Source of the DNA: Flavobacterium sp. W4I14
GTDB taxonomy: Bacteria > Bacteroidota > Bacteroidia > Sphingobacteriales > Sphingobacteriaceae
Direction of reading: 5' to 3'
Length of the DNA stretch: 64,000 nucleotides
Assembly (NCBI GenBank): GCA_030817875.1
Contig: JAUSZU010000001.1
Location: 186,001 to 250,000 of the forward strand
Every line of letters starts with the position of its first letter. The first letter of the stretch is position 1. Shown here one piece after another: positions 46,858 through 56,687 of the stretch. A model generated the notes under the pieces. The model was given only the letters and a program-made list of their open reading frames with translations. It ran no database searches and was not told where the DNA came from. Both the position numbers and the translations under genes were made by a program.

Positions 46858-47985
46858 ATGAAGAAATTTATATTCAGTACTGCAATAATATTCAGTATAT
46901 CTGTCCAGCTACTTTTGGCGCAAAAAATCCCTAATAAAAAAGAGGTTTTAAAAGTATTAAAATTAACGAATACTTATTTTATGAATAAGTGGCCTGATGC
47001 CGGGAAATCAATCATAACCAATAGGGAGCGGCCAAGCAATATCTGGACAAGGGCAGTGTATTACGAAGGATTGATGAATCTTTATAAAATCCATCCTGAA
47101 AAAGAATATTACGATTATGCCGTTCAATGGGGACAAAAACACAGTTGGGGTTTAAGAAATGGTATTACAACCAAAAATGCTGACGATCAGGCCTGTGGGC
47201 AGACCTATATCGATCTTTACCTGATTGATAAACAACCTGAACGCATTAAAGACATTAAAGCTTCTATTGATCTGGTAATCAAATCGGGCAAGGTAAACGA
47301 TTGGACCTGGATTGATGCGATCCAAATGGGAATGCCTGTTTTTGCCAGACTGGGTAAATTATACAACGATACCACCTATTACAATTACATGTACAAAATG
47401 TATATGCATTCCAAAAATACTGAGGGTGGAGGTTTGTACAATGTCAAAGATGGTCTTTGGTGGCGCGATAAAGATTTTGTGCCCCCTTATAAAGAACCTA
47501 ATGGCGAAGATTGTTATTGGTCCAGAGGAAACGGATGGGTGGTTGCCGCATTGGTGCGTGTGTTAGAAATTATCCCTGAAAATGAAGCTCACCGCAATGA
47601 ATATTTAAAAACCTACCACGAAATGATCAAAGCCTTGGTGCCCATTCAACGTGCTGATGGTTTCTGGAATGTAAGTTTACACGATGCGACGCATTTTGGC
47701 GGTAAAGAAACTTCGGGCACTGCTTTGTTTGTATATGGCATGGCCTGGGGCGTAAATCAAGGCATTTTAGACAAGGCTACTTATTTGCCTATCATCACCA
47801 AAGCCTGGAACGCCATGACGAAAGATGCTGTTCAAAAAAACGGTTTTATTGGTTATATGCAAGGAACTGGGAAAGAGCCAAAAGACGGACAGCCGGTAAG
47901 TTATACCAGCGTTCCCGATTTTGAAGATTATGGTTTGGGTTGCTTCTTATTGGCCGGAACAGAGGTATACAAGCTTAAAAAGTAA
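46858..47985 (+). CDS. GH105 unsaturated rhamnogalacturonyl hydrolase
   Basis: A 375-residue exported protein (signal peptide ending LLLAQ). The (alpha/alpha)6 pattern and motifs match GH105 (YteR/YesR): WTRAVYYEGLM, Asp109-Asp110 in NADDQACGQ, Asp153 in WTWIDAIQMGMP as the likely catalytic residue, and YWSRGNGWV. It hydrates and removes the unsaturated galacturonate at the non-reducing end of the oligosaccharides made by PL11. It lies 18 bp after the GH2 gene and 5 bp before GH115. A short N-terminal region and normal length indicate an intact enzyme. Confidence 0.93.
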   Translation: MKKFIFSTAIIFSISVQLLLAQKIPNKKEVLKVLKLTNTYFMNKWPDAGKSIITNRERPSNIWTRAVYYEGLMNLYKIHPEKEYYDYAVQWGQKHSWGLRNGITTKNADDQACGQTYIDLYLIDKQPERIKDIKASIDLVIKSGKVNDWTWIDAIQMGMPVFARLGKLYNDTTYYNYMYKMYMHSKNTEGGGLYNVKDGLWWRDKDFVPPYKEPNGEDCYWSRGNGWVVAALVRVLEIIPENEAHRNEYLKTYHEMIKALVPIQRADGFWNVSLHDATHFGGKETSGTALFVYGMAWGVNQGILDKATYLPIITKAWNAMTKDAVQKNGFIGYMQGTGKEPKDGQPVSYTSVPDFEDYGLGCFLLAGTEVYKLKK

Positions 47986-47990
47986 TTAAG

Positions 47991-50492
47991 ATGAATTTCA
48001 GAAATCTAGCTGGCTTATCGTTATTGATGTTGTTGTTCCTGCTGCCCAAACAAAGTGTGGCGCAAAGGATAGGTATTGCCGTTTCTGAAATTAACAGTGT
48101 TTCATCCTTCCCGATTGCGGATGGAGGAAAAGCAGCCTCAATTTATATCGATGAAAAAGATGCTGAAGTTGTTGGAATCGCCGCTGAGGCTTTCAAGGGT
48201 GATATTCATTTATTAACCGGGACAACAAGCCAGGTTTTGAAAAATAATCCTGTTTTAAGCGCTTATCCCATTATTATTGGTACTATAGGGCAGTCGATTT
48301 ATATCGATCAGTTAATCAAAGCTGGGAAAATTAATTGCACTACTTTATCCGGTAAATGGGAGACATTTTCGGTTTCAGTGATCGAAAATCCTTTAAAGGG
48401 GGTGAAAAAGGCATTGGTAATTGCTGGCAGCGATAGGCGTGGAACGGCTTACGGCGTTTTTCAATTGTCGAGGATGCTTGGGGTATCTCCGCTGTGTTGG
48501 TGGGCTGATGTGAAACCAGCAACAAAAAAATCGTTATACATAAAAGCTGGTCAGCCTTTGGTAGAATCGCCATCGGTTAAATACCGCGGTATTTTTATCA
48601 ATGATGAAGATTGGGGCATTCAGCCCTGGGCTGCTAAAATGATGGATACCGATGTGAAAGATATCGGCCCCAAAACTTATACTAAAATATTCGAGCTGCT
48701 ACTTAGGCTAAAAGCTAACTACATCTGGCCAGGTATGCATCCTTCAACCAAAGCGTTTTATCATTATGCCAATAATCCCATAATGGCGGATAAATATGCC
48801 ATTGTTTTAGGTTCGAGTCATTGTGAGCCCATGCTGCGGAATAATGTTTTCGAATGGGCTGAAAATTTCGAGCACGAATATGGTAAAAAACCAGGCGAAT
48901 GGCGTTACGATCTGAATAAAAATGAAATTGCAAACTATTGGACAGACCGTGTAAAACAGGCAAAAAATTACGAATCCATTTATACTGTGGGGATGCGTGG
49001 TATTCACGATGGCAGCATGCCCGGACCGAAAGATAAAAATGAAAAAGTGAAATTATTGGGTGAGGTAATTGCAGATCAACGTACCATTCTCAGCAAGAAC
49101 ATCACTAAACCGGTAAGTTCCATTCCGCAGATTTTTTGCCCTTATAAGGAAGTATTATCTTTATACCAGGCTGGTTTAAAACTACCTGATGATGTGACTA
49201 TTGTTTGGGCCGATGATAATCATGGTTATATCCGCCAACTTTCGAACCCTGAAGAGCAAAAACGCTCAGGTGGAAGCGGGGTGTACTACCATATCTCTTA
49301 CTGGGGTGCCCCACAAGATTATTTGTGGCTTTCTTCAATTTCTCCATCGTTAATTTCGTATGAGTTAAGTAAAGCTTACCAGTATAAAGCCGACCGACTT
49401 TGGGTTATCAATGTGGGTGATATTAAGCCTGCCGAGATGGAAATACAATTTGCAATGGACCTTGCATGGAATGTAAACCAGTGGAAACCTGAAAATGCGG
49501 ATAAATATGCTGAAAAATGGGCTGCTGAGACTTTCGGTACTGAATTTGCAAAACCCATTGCCGAAATAAAAGCGGTTTATTATCGCTTGGCACAGGCCTC
49601 TAAACCTGAGCATATGGCCAGTGTTAATTTTACTGATGCCCTGGCCGAAGAACGTTTGGCTGCATATCAAAAGATTTATGATCAGGCCAAAAGTCTAAAT
49701 GATCAGATGCCAGCACGTTTAAAAGATGCCTTTTTTGAATTAATCCTGTACCCTGTTGAAGGTGCCTTGCTGATGAACCAGAAGATTTTATATGCAAAGA
49801 AAAGTCTGGTTTTAGCCGCTAACGGCGATCAATTGGCTTTAAGTTATTCAAAAAAATCGAAGGATGCTTTTGATCAGATTCAGTTGATTACCAAAAAATA
49901 CAATGAAGAAATTGCAGGCGGCAAGTGGAACGGGATGATGAGCTGGAAACCACGTGATTTAGCTGTTTTTAAAATGCCAAAAGTGGCCGATGCTGTAACG
50001 GAGAAATCATCAGACATTACCGAGAAATCTGAAAATAAAATCATTGTTCGTGCGGCTAAATATGCCGAGAAATCAGTGCCGAAGGGTTTATCTTTACAAA
50101 CCCTAAAAGGACTTGGTTTAGGTGGCGATGGTATTTCTCTTTACCCTTTTACTTTTGAGCCATTCGGGGAAACATCGCTTCAAAATGCCGCCTTTACTAT
50201 TTACGATGTTGATTTCAAATCACAGGGCGAACACCAGATCGAGGTTAAATGTTTGCCTACTCAGGGCGTTAATAATGGCATTAAAGTGCGTTATGCCATT
50301 TCGGTAAATAACGACAAGCCGCAGATCATTAATATTTCTCCAGCTTCAGAAAATAATATCTGGAAACAGAATGTATTACAGGGTTACGCTTCGGGCATAA
50401 CCAAACACAATATTAATAAAACTGGTAAATCGACTGTGAAAATTTATATGCTCGATCCGGGCTTAGTAATTAACCAGTTGGAAATACAATAA
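47991..50492 (+). CDS. GH115 alpha-glucuronidase
   Basis: An 833-residue exported protein (signal peptide ending SVAQ). GH115 features: IAGSDRRGTAYGVFQLSRMLGVSPLCWWADV, KYRGIFINDEDWGIQPWA, LKANYIWPGMHP and SSHCEPMLRNNVFEW. It has the usual C-terminal beta domain (NNGIKVRYAISVNNDKPQIIN). GH115 enzymes remove alpha-1,2-glucuronic acid or its 4-O-methyl form from glucuronoxylan, and some act on arabinogalactan side chains. In this locus the target could be a glucuronate decoration of pectic galactan. It starts 5 bp after GH105. Confidence 0.92.
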   Translation: MNFRNLAGLSLLMLLFLLPKQSVAQRIGIAVSEINSVSSFPIADGGKAASIYIDEKDAEVVGIAAEAFKGDIHLLTGTTSQVLKNNPVLSAYPIIIGTIGQSIYIDQLIKAGKINCTTLSGKWETFSVSVIENPLKGVKKALVIAGSDRRGTAYGVFQLSRMLGVSPLCWWADVKPATKKSLYIKAGQPLVESPSVKYRGIFINDEDWGIQPWAAKMMDTDVKDIGPKTYTKIFELLLRLKANYIWPGMHPSTKAFYHYANNPIMADKYAIVLGSSHCEPMLRNNVFEWAENFEHEYGKKPGEWRYDLNKNEIANYWTDRVKQAKNYESIYTVGMRGIHDGSMPGPKDKNEKVKLLGEVIADQRTILSKNITKPVSSIPQIFCPYKEVLSLYQAGLKLPDDVTIVWADDNHGYIRQLSNPEEQKRSGGSGVYYHISYWGAPQDYLWLSSISPSLISYELSKAYQYKADRLWVINVGDIKPAEMEIQFAMDLAWNVNQWKPENADKYAEKWAAETFGTEFAKPIAEIKAVYYRLAQASKPEHMASVNFTDALAEERLAAYQKIYDQAKSLNDQMPARLKDAFFELILYPVEGALLMNQKILYAKKSLVLAANGDQLALSYSKKSKDAFDQIQLITKKYNEEIAGGKWNGMMSWKPRDLAVFKMPKVADAVTEKSSDITEKSENKIIVRAAKYAEKSVPKGLSLQTLKGLGLGGDGISLYPFTFEPFGETSLQNAAFTIYDVDFKSQGEHQIEVKCLPTQGVNNGIKVRYAISVNNDKPQIINISPASENNIWKQNVLQGYASGITKHNINKTGKSTVKIYMLDPGLVINQLEIQ

Positions 50493-50494
50493 AT

Positions 50495-52948
50495 ATGATG
50501 AAGAAACTTTTGGCTTTTGCCTTATCCTTAATTTTTATGCTTGCCATCGCCAGGGCACAAAGCATTGGTGATTATAAATCTGGTTTTAAGAAAACGGGTA
50601 ATACCATTTCATTTTTAACCACAAGGGGAGAAGTGAAATTGGAGTTCTGTACACCTGAAATTTTCAGGATGAGAACCAGTTGGAATGGGAAATTCGAAGC
50701 CAACGAAAACCTGATGGTGATTAATTATAACTGGGCTAATGTAGTGGTTAAAGTTTCGGATAAAAAAGATCATTTCTTGCTTGCCACTTCAAAATTGGTG
50801 GTTAAATTATACAAAACCCCTTTCAGAATTGATGTTTTTGACGTCAAAGGTAAATTGCTGAGCAGCGAAGTCAATGGATCAGTAAATAAAGAAAATACGC
50901 AGGTTGGGGTAACCAAAAAACTGCAGGCCGATGAACATTTCTTTGGTTTTGGCGAGCGCATGGATTTTATGGATCGCCGCTTTAAAAAAGTAACCTTAAA
51001 TGTTGGGCGTGGTAAAGGTTTACCGCATGCCATTGGTGCTTACAATATATTGGAAGCCAATTATTGTCCGGTTCCGTTTTTCATGAGTACAAAAGGTTAT
51101 GGCATTTTCCTGCATAATTCTTTTGCTACCGAATGGGATATGGGCGCTTCTAAAAAAGATCAGTACAGTTTTAAAGCTGCTGATGGAGAATTGGATTACT
51201 ATTTCATGTACGGACCAACTTTTCCGGTTATTTTAGAACATTATACCAGTATTACAGGCAAATCGCCGATGTTACCGCAGTTTGCTTTAGGCTTACATGC
51301 AGGCACATATAGCGGAGGTACATGGGGTTATGAGGCAAAAACTTCCGATCATTATGTGGTTGAGCTGGCAAAAAAATACCGGTCGTTAGGCATTCCGGTA
51401 GATCTACTTTGGTTAGATTCTACCTGGCGTTTATTCGGCGAAAATGGGGGTAAAGGTGCAACTTCTTTCGAATGGAGAGAAACCTTTAAAGATCCAAAAT
51501 CGATGTTCGATAGCATTTACGCCATGAACTATAAAATGGTTGGATTGCACCTGCGTCCACGGTTTGATAATGCCAAAAAGTTAAACCTGTTAGATCAGGC
51601 CAGAGCGCAGGGTTATACTTATCCAGAAAATGGTAAACCCGGCGAATTTGTAAACTTTTTTGATGAAAAGGCCACACAATGGTGGTGGGACAATGGTGTA
51701 ATGCGGGTAGCAAAATTAGGCGCTAAATTTTTAAAAACGGATGAAGGCAGCGCGTTCGGATCATTGGCAAATGAGAGTGAAAAAGTTGGTCCAACAGGGA
51801 AAGATGCAGAACGTTTGCACAATCTTTTTCCTATAGCTTATGCCAAAGCACCGTTTTTGGAGTTTGAAAAGTTTAATGGTTTTAGGGGATTAAATCAAAC
51901 CAGGGAAGGTTATTCGGGCATTCAGCGTTATCCGTATATTTTTGCAGGCGATTGGCCTAGCGAATGGCAATACTTTGCTCCTGTAATTAAAGCTGGATTA
52001 AATGTTGGTCTATCGGGCGTAGGTTCCTGGGCACATTGTATGGGCGGTTTCGAACATCAGGCCGATCCGGAGCTGTATATCCGTTGGGTGCAGTTTGGGA
52101 TGTTCAGTCCGATTGCACTTGTTTTTGGGATGGATCACCCCGGTTATAAAGAACCCTGGAAATATGGTGAAGATGCTTTGCGTAATTTCAAAAAATACGA
52201 TCTGTTGCGTTACCGTTTATTCCCTTATATGTATACTAGTATGCATCAGCAATACGAAACAGGTTTGCCCATGATGAGGGCTTTGGTACTCAACCATCAG
52301 GATGATGAAAATGTATACGAAATAGGCGACCAGTATATGTTTGGCGACAATTTAATGGTTGCCCCTGTAACCACCAAAGGCGCCATTACCCGTTCGGTTT
52401 ATTTACCGGAAGGTACCTGGTTCAACTACTGGACAAACGAAAAATACGAAGGCAAAAGTTATCACCATGTGGTAGCGCCTTTAGACACCATTCCTTTGTT
52501 TGTAAAGGCGGGAAGCATTATTCCAATGCAGCCAGAAATGGCCTACAGTGGCGAAAAACCAGTTGATGTGATTACCTTGGATGTTTTTCCTTATGGAACT
52601 TCTAAATATGATATGTACGAAGACGATAATTTAAGCGCTGCATACAAAACAGGAAACTTTGCTTTAACCAAGATTACTTCCTCATTAACAGCATCGGATT
52701 TAACGCTGAAAGTGGCTAAACCAACAGGTAGTTTTAAGCCAAATAAACATAAATACCTGGCCAAAATACATTGGACAGGAAAGGCAGATCCTAGTGTTGT
52801 TTCAGAAAATGGTGCTAAATTGAAAGTTTTAAAAACACCAGATCAATTGGATAAAACTGATGGCTGGTTTTATGATCTAAAAAATAAAATACTTTGGATC
52901 AAATCAGCCGGAGATAACAGTGCTGATTTAAGTTTTGTAGTGAATTGA
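50495..52948 (+). CDS. GH31 alpha-glycosidase
   Basis: An 817-residue exported protein (signal peptide ending IARAQ). GH31 layout: N-terminal beta domain (FFGFGERMDFMDRR), barrel from about 260 (PQFALGLHAGTYSGG, VDLLWLDSTWR), nucleophile Asp416 in FLKTDEGS and acid/base Asp486 in FAGDWPSEWQ, then the C-terminal domains (GDNLMVAPVTTKGA, VKAGSIIPMQP). The nucleophile is followed by Glu-Gly, unlike the WxDMNE of alpha-glucosidases, so a xylosidase, galactosidase or another alpha specificity is likely. It starts 2 bp after GH115 and ends the run. Confidence 0.88.
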   Translation: MMKKLLAFALSLIFMLAIARAQSIGDYKSGFKKTGNTISFLTTRGEVKLEFCTPEIFRMRTSWNGKFEANENLMVINYNWANVVVKVSDKKDHFLLATSKLVVKLYKTPFRIDVFDVKGKLLSSEVNGSVNKENTQVGVTKKLQADEHFFGFGERMDFMDRRFKKVTLNVGRGKGLPHAIGAYNILEANYCPVPFFMSTKGYGIFLHNSFATEWDMGASKKDQYSFKAADGELDYYFMYGPTFPVILEHYTSITGKSPMLPQFALGLHAGTYSGGTWGYEAKTSDHYVVELAKKYRSLGIPVDLLWLDSTWRLFGENGGKGATSFEWRETFKDPKSMFDSIYAMNYKMVGLHLRPRFDNAKKLNLLDQARAQGYTYPENGKPGEFVNFFDEKATQWWWDNGVMRVAKLGAKFLKTDEGSAFGSLANESEKVGPTGKDAERLHNLFPIAYAKAPFLEFEKFNGFRGLNQTREGYSGIQRYPYIFAGDWPSEWQYFAPVIKAGLNVGLSGVGSWAHCMGGFEHQADPELYIRWVQFGMFSPIALVFGMDHPGYKEPWKYGEDALRNFKKYDLLRYRLFPYMYTSMHQQYETGLPMMRALVLNHQDDENVYEIGDQYMFGDNLMVAPVTTKGAITRSVYLPEGTWFNYWTNEKYEGKSYHHVVAPLDTIPLFVKAGSIIPMQPEMAYSGEKPVDVITLDVFPYGTSKYDMYEDDNLSAAYKTGNFALTKITSSLTASDLTLKVAKPTGSFKPNKHKYLAKIHWTGKADPSVVSENGAKLKVLKTPDQLDKTDGWFYDLKNKILWIKSAGDNSADLSFVVN

Positions 52949-53053
52949 TAATTCGTTCGTGGGGGGAATAATTGAAAAGATGTCATCCTGAGGGATAATT
53001 TATTGGACAAAAAATCAATAATAATGACAGAGTGCGAGGTGCCGGCGAGGAAT

Positions 53054-53148
53054 CGTCATTGCGAGGAGGCCTTTTCAGCCGACAAAGCAATCTTACAACT
53101 ATCGCTAGTAGCGAGCGCTTTAAGATTGCTTCGTGCCTCGCAATGACG
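53054..53148. repeat. Interspersed palindromic element, class CGTCATTGCGA (95 bp)
   Basis: Begins CGTCATTGCGAGGAGG and ends CGCAATGACG; inner arms AAAGCAATCTTA / TAAGATTGCTTCG. It has the same length as the copy at 41897-41991. Confidence 0.9.
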
Positions 53149-53279
53149 ACCATTCTATTGGAACCTGTCAATGGTAGCGTAGTCGAAGGACAATCTTTTC
53201 AATTATTCAATGCATAAGTCTTCGACTACGCTCTCCACAGGAGTCCTTTGGACAGACTGACAACGATTTAATTAGCAAA

Positions 53280-53301
53280 TGGTCCGTGGGAACACGGACC
53301 A
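53280..53301. repeat. Tetraloop hairpin, family member 2
   Basis: Perfect 9-bp stem TGGTCCGTG / CACGGACCA with loop GGAA, followed by CGG. Shares its upstream flank AACGATTTAATTA with the hairpin at 53451. Confidence 0.75.
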
Positions 53302-53310
53302 CGGAAATTT

Positions 53311-53419
53311 GTCATTCTGAATGCAGTGAAGAATCTCTTAATTGGCGGTTGGCTTTGGAGGTTGCATTAAGATTAGCTTCGCTGAGCACTTCGTGGTTCC
53401 CGCCTGCGCGGGAATGACG
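53311..53419. repeat. Composite interspersed repeat
   Basis: GTCATTCTGAATGCAGTGAA at the left is the inverse of the element at 6318-6344; the right end CCCGCCTGCGCGGGAATGACG matches the arms of the elements at 29791 and 58031. Confidence 0.8.
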
Positions 53420-53450
53420 ACCTTTTAAACTGAACGATTTAATTAATAAA

Positions 53451-53472
53451 TAGTTCGTGAGGACACGAACCA
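53451..53472. repeat. Tetraloop hairpin, family member 3
   Basis: Stem GTTCGTG / CACGAAC (53453-53459 with 53464-53470), loop AGGA, one mismatch and then a further T-A pair outside. The C-G pairs of member 2 are replaced by T-A pairs in the same columns. Confidence 0.7.
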
Positions 53473-53538
53473 TGGCGGATGGAAGAAATAAAACGGGTTT
53501 TAACTTGATAAAAGCCTTAAAAAAATAAAATTGAAAAC

Positions 53539-53847
53539 ATGAAAATTGCATTCAAAATGAAACTTAAACCAGGTTTTGAAACAGAATATAAAAAGCGCCA
53601 TGATGAGATCTGGCCAGCGTTATCTACTTTGTTAAAGGAAAATGGGATCAGCGATTATTCTATCTTTTTAGACGCAGAAACCAATACACTTTTTGCCGTG
53701 CAGCAACAAAACGGAAGCTCCTCGCAAGATTTAGGCAGTACCCAGATTGTGCAAAAATGGTGGGCATACATGGCCGATATTATGGAAACCAATGCCGATA
53801 ATTCTCCAAAAACCTTCCCTTTAGAAATGGTATTCCATTTAGATTAA
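53539..53847 (+). CDS. rhaM: L-rhamnose mutarotase
   Basis: A 102-residue cytosolic protein of the dimeric ferredoxin-like RhaM family. Visible features: KPGFETEYKKRHDEIWP with the catalytic His21, ISDYSIFLD and the WWAYMADIM aromatic patch, and full family length. It interconverts the alpha and beta anomers of L-rhamnose, speeding entry into rhamnose catabolism. It lies 4 bp before the alpha-L-rhamnosidase (GH106) gene, an apt pairing of release and anomer conversion. No other rhamnose catabolic genes (isomerase, kinase, aldolase) are in the window. Confidence 0.93.
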   Translation: MKIAFKMKLKPGFETEYKKRHDEIWPALSTLLKENGISDYSIFLDAETNTLFAVQQQNGSSSQDLGSTQIVQKWWAYMADIMETNADNSPKTFPLEMVFHLD

Positions 53848-53851
53848 AAAT

Positions 53852-56625
53852 ATGCAATTACAACGATTCTTTTCTGTTCTGCTGCTTAGTACGCTAACTT
53901 TTAGTTTGGCCAAAGCACAAAAGCCTGTTAAAAATATCGGTAGTTGGCCTGTTATCGAAAAGCAGATGAAACCCTGGACCCGCTGGTGGTGGATGGGAAC
54001 ATGCTGTAGACGAACAGAATTTGAACCTGGTTTTAAAGAAATACGCAGATGCTGGTATTGGCGGTGTAGAAATTACACCAATTTATGGCGCAAAGGGTTT
54101 TGAAAAGCGATATTTACAGTTTTTATCGCCTGAGTGGATGAATATATTGCACCATACGGTTAATAAAGCCAATACTTTGGGCTTGGGTGTTGATATGAAC
54201 ACTGGTACGGGCTGGCCATTTGGCGGTCCGCAGATTAAGCCCGAAAACGCCGCTACAAAACTGATTACCCAACAATATAAACTCAAGGCGGGGGAGAAGT
54301 TAACCGAAACCATTAAAGTTAAAGAAGCGAAACAGGATTTCGCGCAGTTACAGGCTTTAACCGCCTATGGATCAAATGGTGAGGTGCTCAATCTGCTTTC
54401 TAAAGTTCAGGCTGATGGAACTTTAAATTGGTCGCCTGGTAGTGGGAGTTGGGATATTTATGCTGCTTTTGCAGGTAAAACCAGGCAAATGGTTAAACGT
54501 GCAGCACCTGGTGGAGAAGGTTTTACCTTAGATCACCTCGATAAAAATGCAGTTGATGTTTACCTGAAAAGATTTTCGGATGCTTTTGGAGGTAAACCAC
54601 AAGGTATCCGGTCGTTTTTTAACGATAGTTATGAAGTTTATGGTGCAACATGGACGCCAACTTTCTTTCAGGAATTTAAGAAAAACAGGGGCTACGATCT
54701 GTCCACTCATATTAAAGAATTAACCGGTAAAGATTCTACGAATGCAAATATTGCCCGTTTAAAATCTGATTATCGCGAAACCATGAGTGAACTTTTGCTC
54801 CATAATTTTACGCAAAACTGGACCAATTGGGCGCATCACCTTAAATCGGTGACCAAAAATCAGTCGCATGGTTCGCCAGGCAATCTGCTCGATCTTTATG
54901 GAGCAGTTGATATTCCTGAAACGGAAACCTTTGGTTCAAGTTACTTCCCGATTCCAGGCCTTAGGCGTGAGGCTGGAGATATCCGCAACGTAGATCCCGA
55001 CTCCGATAATGAGCAAATTTGCATCATCTGCAGCACACACAGGTGGCAAAAAACTGGCGTCTTCCGAAACGTTTACCTGGCTAACCGAGCATTTTAAAAC
55101 TTCATTTTCGCAATGTAAACCAGAAGCAGAGCAATTGTTCCTGGCAGGAATCAACCATATCTTTTATCATGGAACCACCAATTCGCCAGCAAATGTTTCC
55201 TGGCCGGGATGGCTGTTTTATGCCTCGGTAGAAATGAATCCGAACAACAGTTTATGGCCACAGGCACAAGGATTAAACAACTATATAGCGCGTTGCCAGT
55301 CCATTCTTCAATCAGGAACTCCTGATAACGAACTTTTAATCTATTGGCCAATATATGATGTATGGAACAAGGCGAAAGGTTTAGATATGGCCTTAAAAGT
55401 GCATGATGTTGATGAGTGGTTACATCCAACGGCTTTCTATAAAATATCAAAAGAACTTTCTAAATCGGGTTATTCTTTTGATTTTGCTTCCGATCGACTG
55501 TTAAAGCAATCAACGGTTAACAAAGCATTGATCAGTACTAACGCTGCCGCTGCGCCATACCAGGTGTTAATTGTTCCGCAATGTGAAATGATGAGCCTGG
55601 AAACGCTGGATCAAATGATCAAACTGGCCAGCAATGGAGCAAAAGTCATTTTTCAGGCATTGCCTAAAGATGTTCCAGGTTTAAACAACCTGGAAACCCG
55701 CAGAGCACAGCTAAAAGCAACCTTGGCTAAATTGATTTTTACCGATGGCGCAGATGGTATTAAACAGTTTAAGGTTGGAGCCGGAGTGATTTTATTGGCT
55801 AACGATGTGCAAAAAGCATTAAATGCGATCGGCGTTAACAGAGAAACTTTAACCGATAGCGGACTACAGTTTATCAGGAGAAAAACAACAACTGGTAAAT
55901 ATTATTATCTGGTAAACCACACTGCTAAAGACATTGATACTGAACTGTCCTTAAATGAAGAAGGACAGGTTTTAATCATGGATCCACAAAGCTCCAATGT
56001 GGGTTTAGCGGCAGTACGCAATAAAAAGGTCCGTGTACAACTTAAATCGGGAGAGAGTTTGTTTTTAAAGGTCAGTCAGAATGGAACAAATAGCTCGCCT
56101 TGGGTTTATCTGAACAAAGCTGCCCATTCGATCAATCTTAACCAACCGTGGAAATTACATTTTACCGAAGGTGGGCCTGAGCTTCCTGCAGATCAACAGT
56201 TAGCGAAACTGGTAAGCTGGACTACCTTGAGCGATCCTAAACTACACGCCTTTTCTGGTACTGGTGTTTATACTTCAAGCTTTACGCTGAGTTCAAAATC
56301 GGCCAAAGAATATGTTTTAAACCTGAACGAGGTAGATGAGAGTGCACGTGTATGGATCAATGGTCAGGAAGTTGGTATTTTATGGAGCATCCCTTTTCAG
56401 GCCCGTGTTGGCAAGTATTTAAAAGCAGGGCATAATACCATTAAAATTGAAGTGGTTAACCTGATGGCGAACCGAATCCGTGATATGGATATCAAAAAAA
56501 TCCAGTGGCGGAATTACCACGAAATCAATTTCGTAAATATTAACTATAAGGATTTTGATGCATCAAACTGGAATGTAATGCCGTCAGGGTTAATCGGCCC
56601 GGTAAGCATCTCAGCTTTCAACTAA
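53852..56625 (+). pseudogene. GH106 alpha-L-rhamnosidase interrupted by two +1 frameshifts
   Basis: The product is split over three frames. Frame 1 gives a signal peptide (LAKAQ) and PWTRWWWMG; one extra base, the C at 54000, shifts the frame, and removing it restores MGNAVDEQNLNLVLKKYADAG, the known GH106 start. A second extra base at 55001-55002 separates IRNVDPD from IMSKFASSAAHTGGKK; removing it rejoins the frame. With both removed the gene is 923 codons plus stop, a normal GH106 length, with GVDMNTGTGWPFGG, FFNDSYEVYGATWTP, FASSAAHTGGKKLASSETF and a C-terminal sandwich (ESARVWINGQEVG). An intact enzyme would remove alpha-L-rhamnose from rhamnogalacturonan oligomers. Apart from the two insertions nothing looks decayed, so sequencing error and recent inactivation are both possible. 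Confidence 0.9.
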
Positions 56626-56687
56626 TCGTATACTGTTATCCCGCAGGCGCAAATCTTGCTTTGTACAAAATCAATATGTATTTTATC

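Larger units (their letters stand above)
52949..53538. other. 590-bp repeat cluster without a gene
   Basis: Holds the 95-bp element at 53054, a GTAGTCGAAGGAC stretch with its inverse near 53216-53235, the composite repeat 53311-53419, and two hairpins (53280 and 53451) each preceded by AACGATTTAATTA. Open frames here have no family resemblance. Confidence 0.75.
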
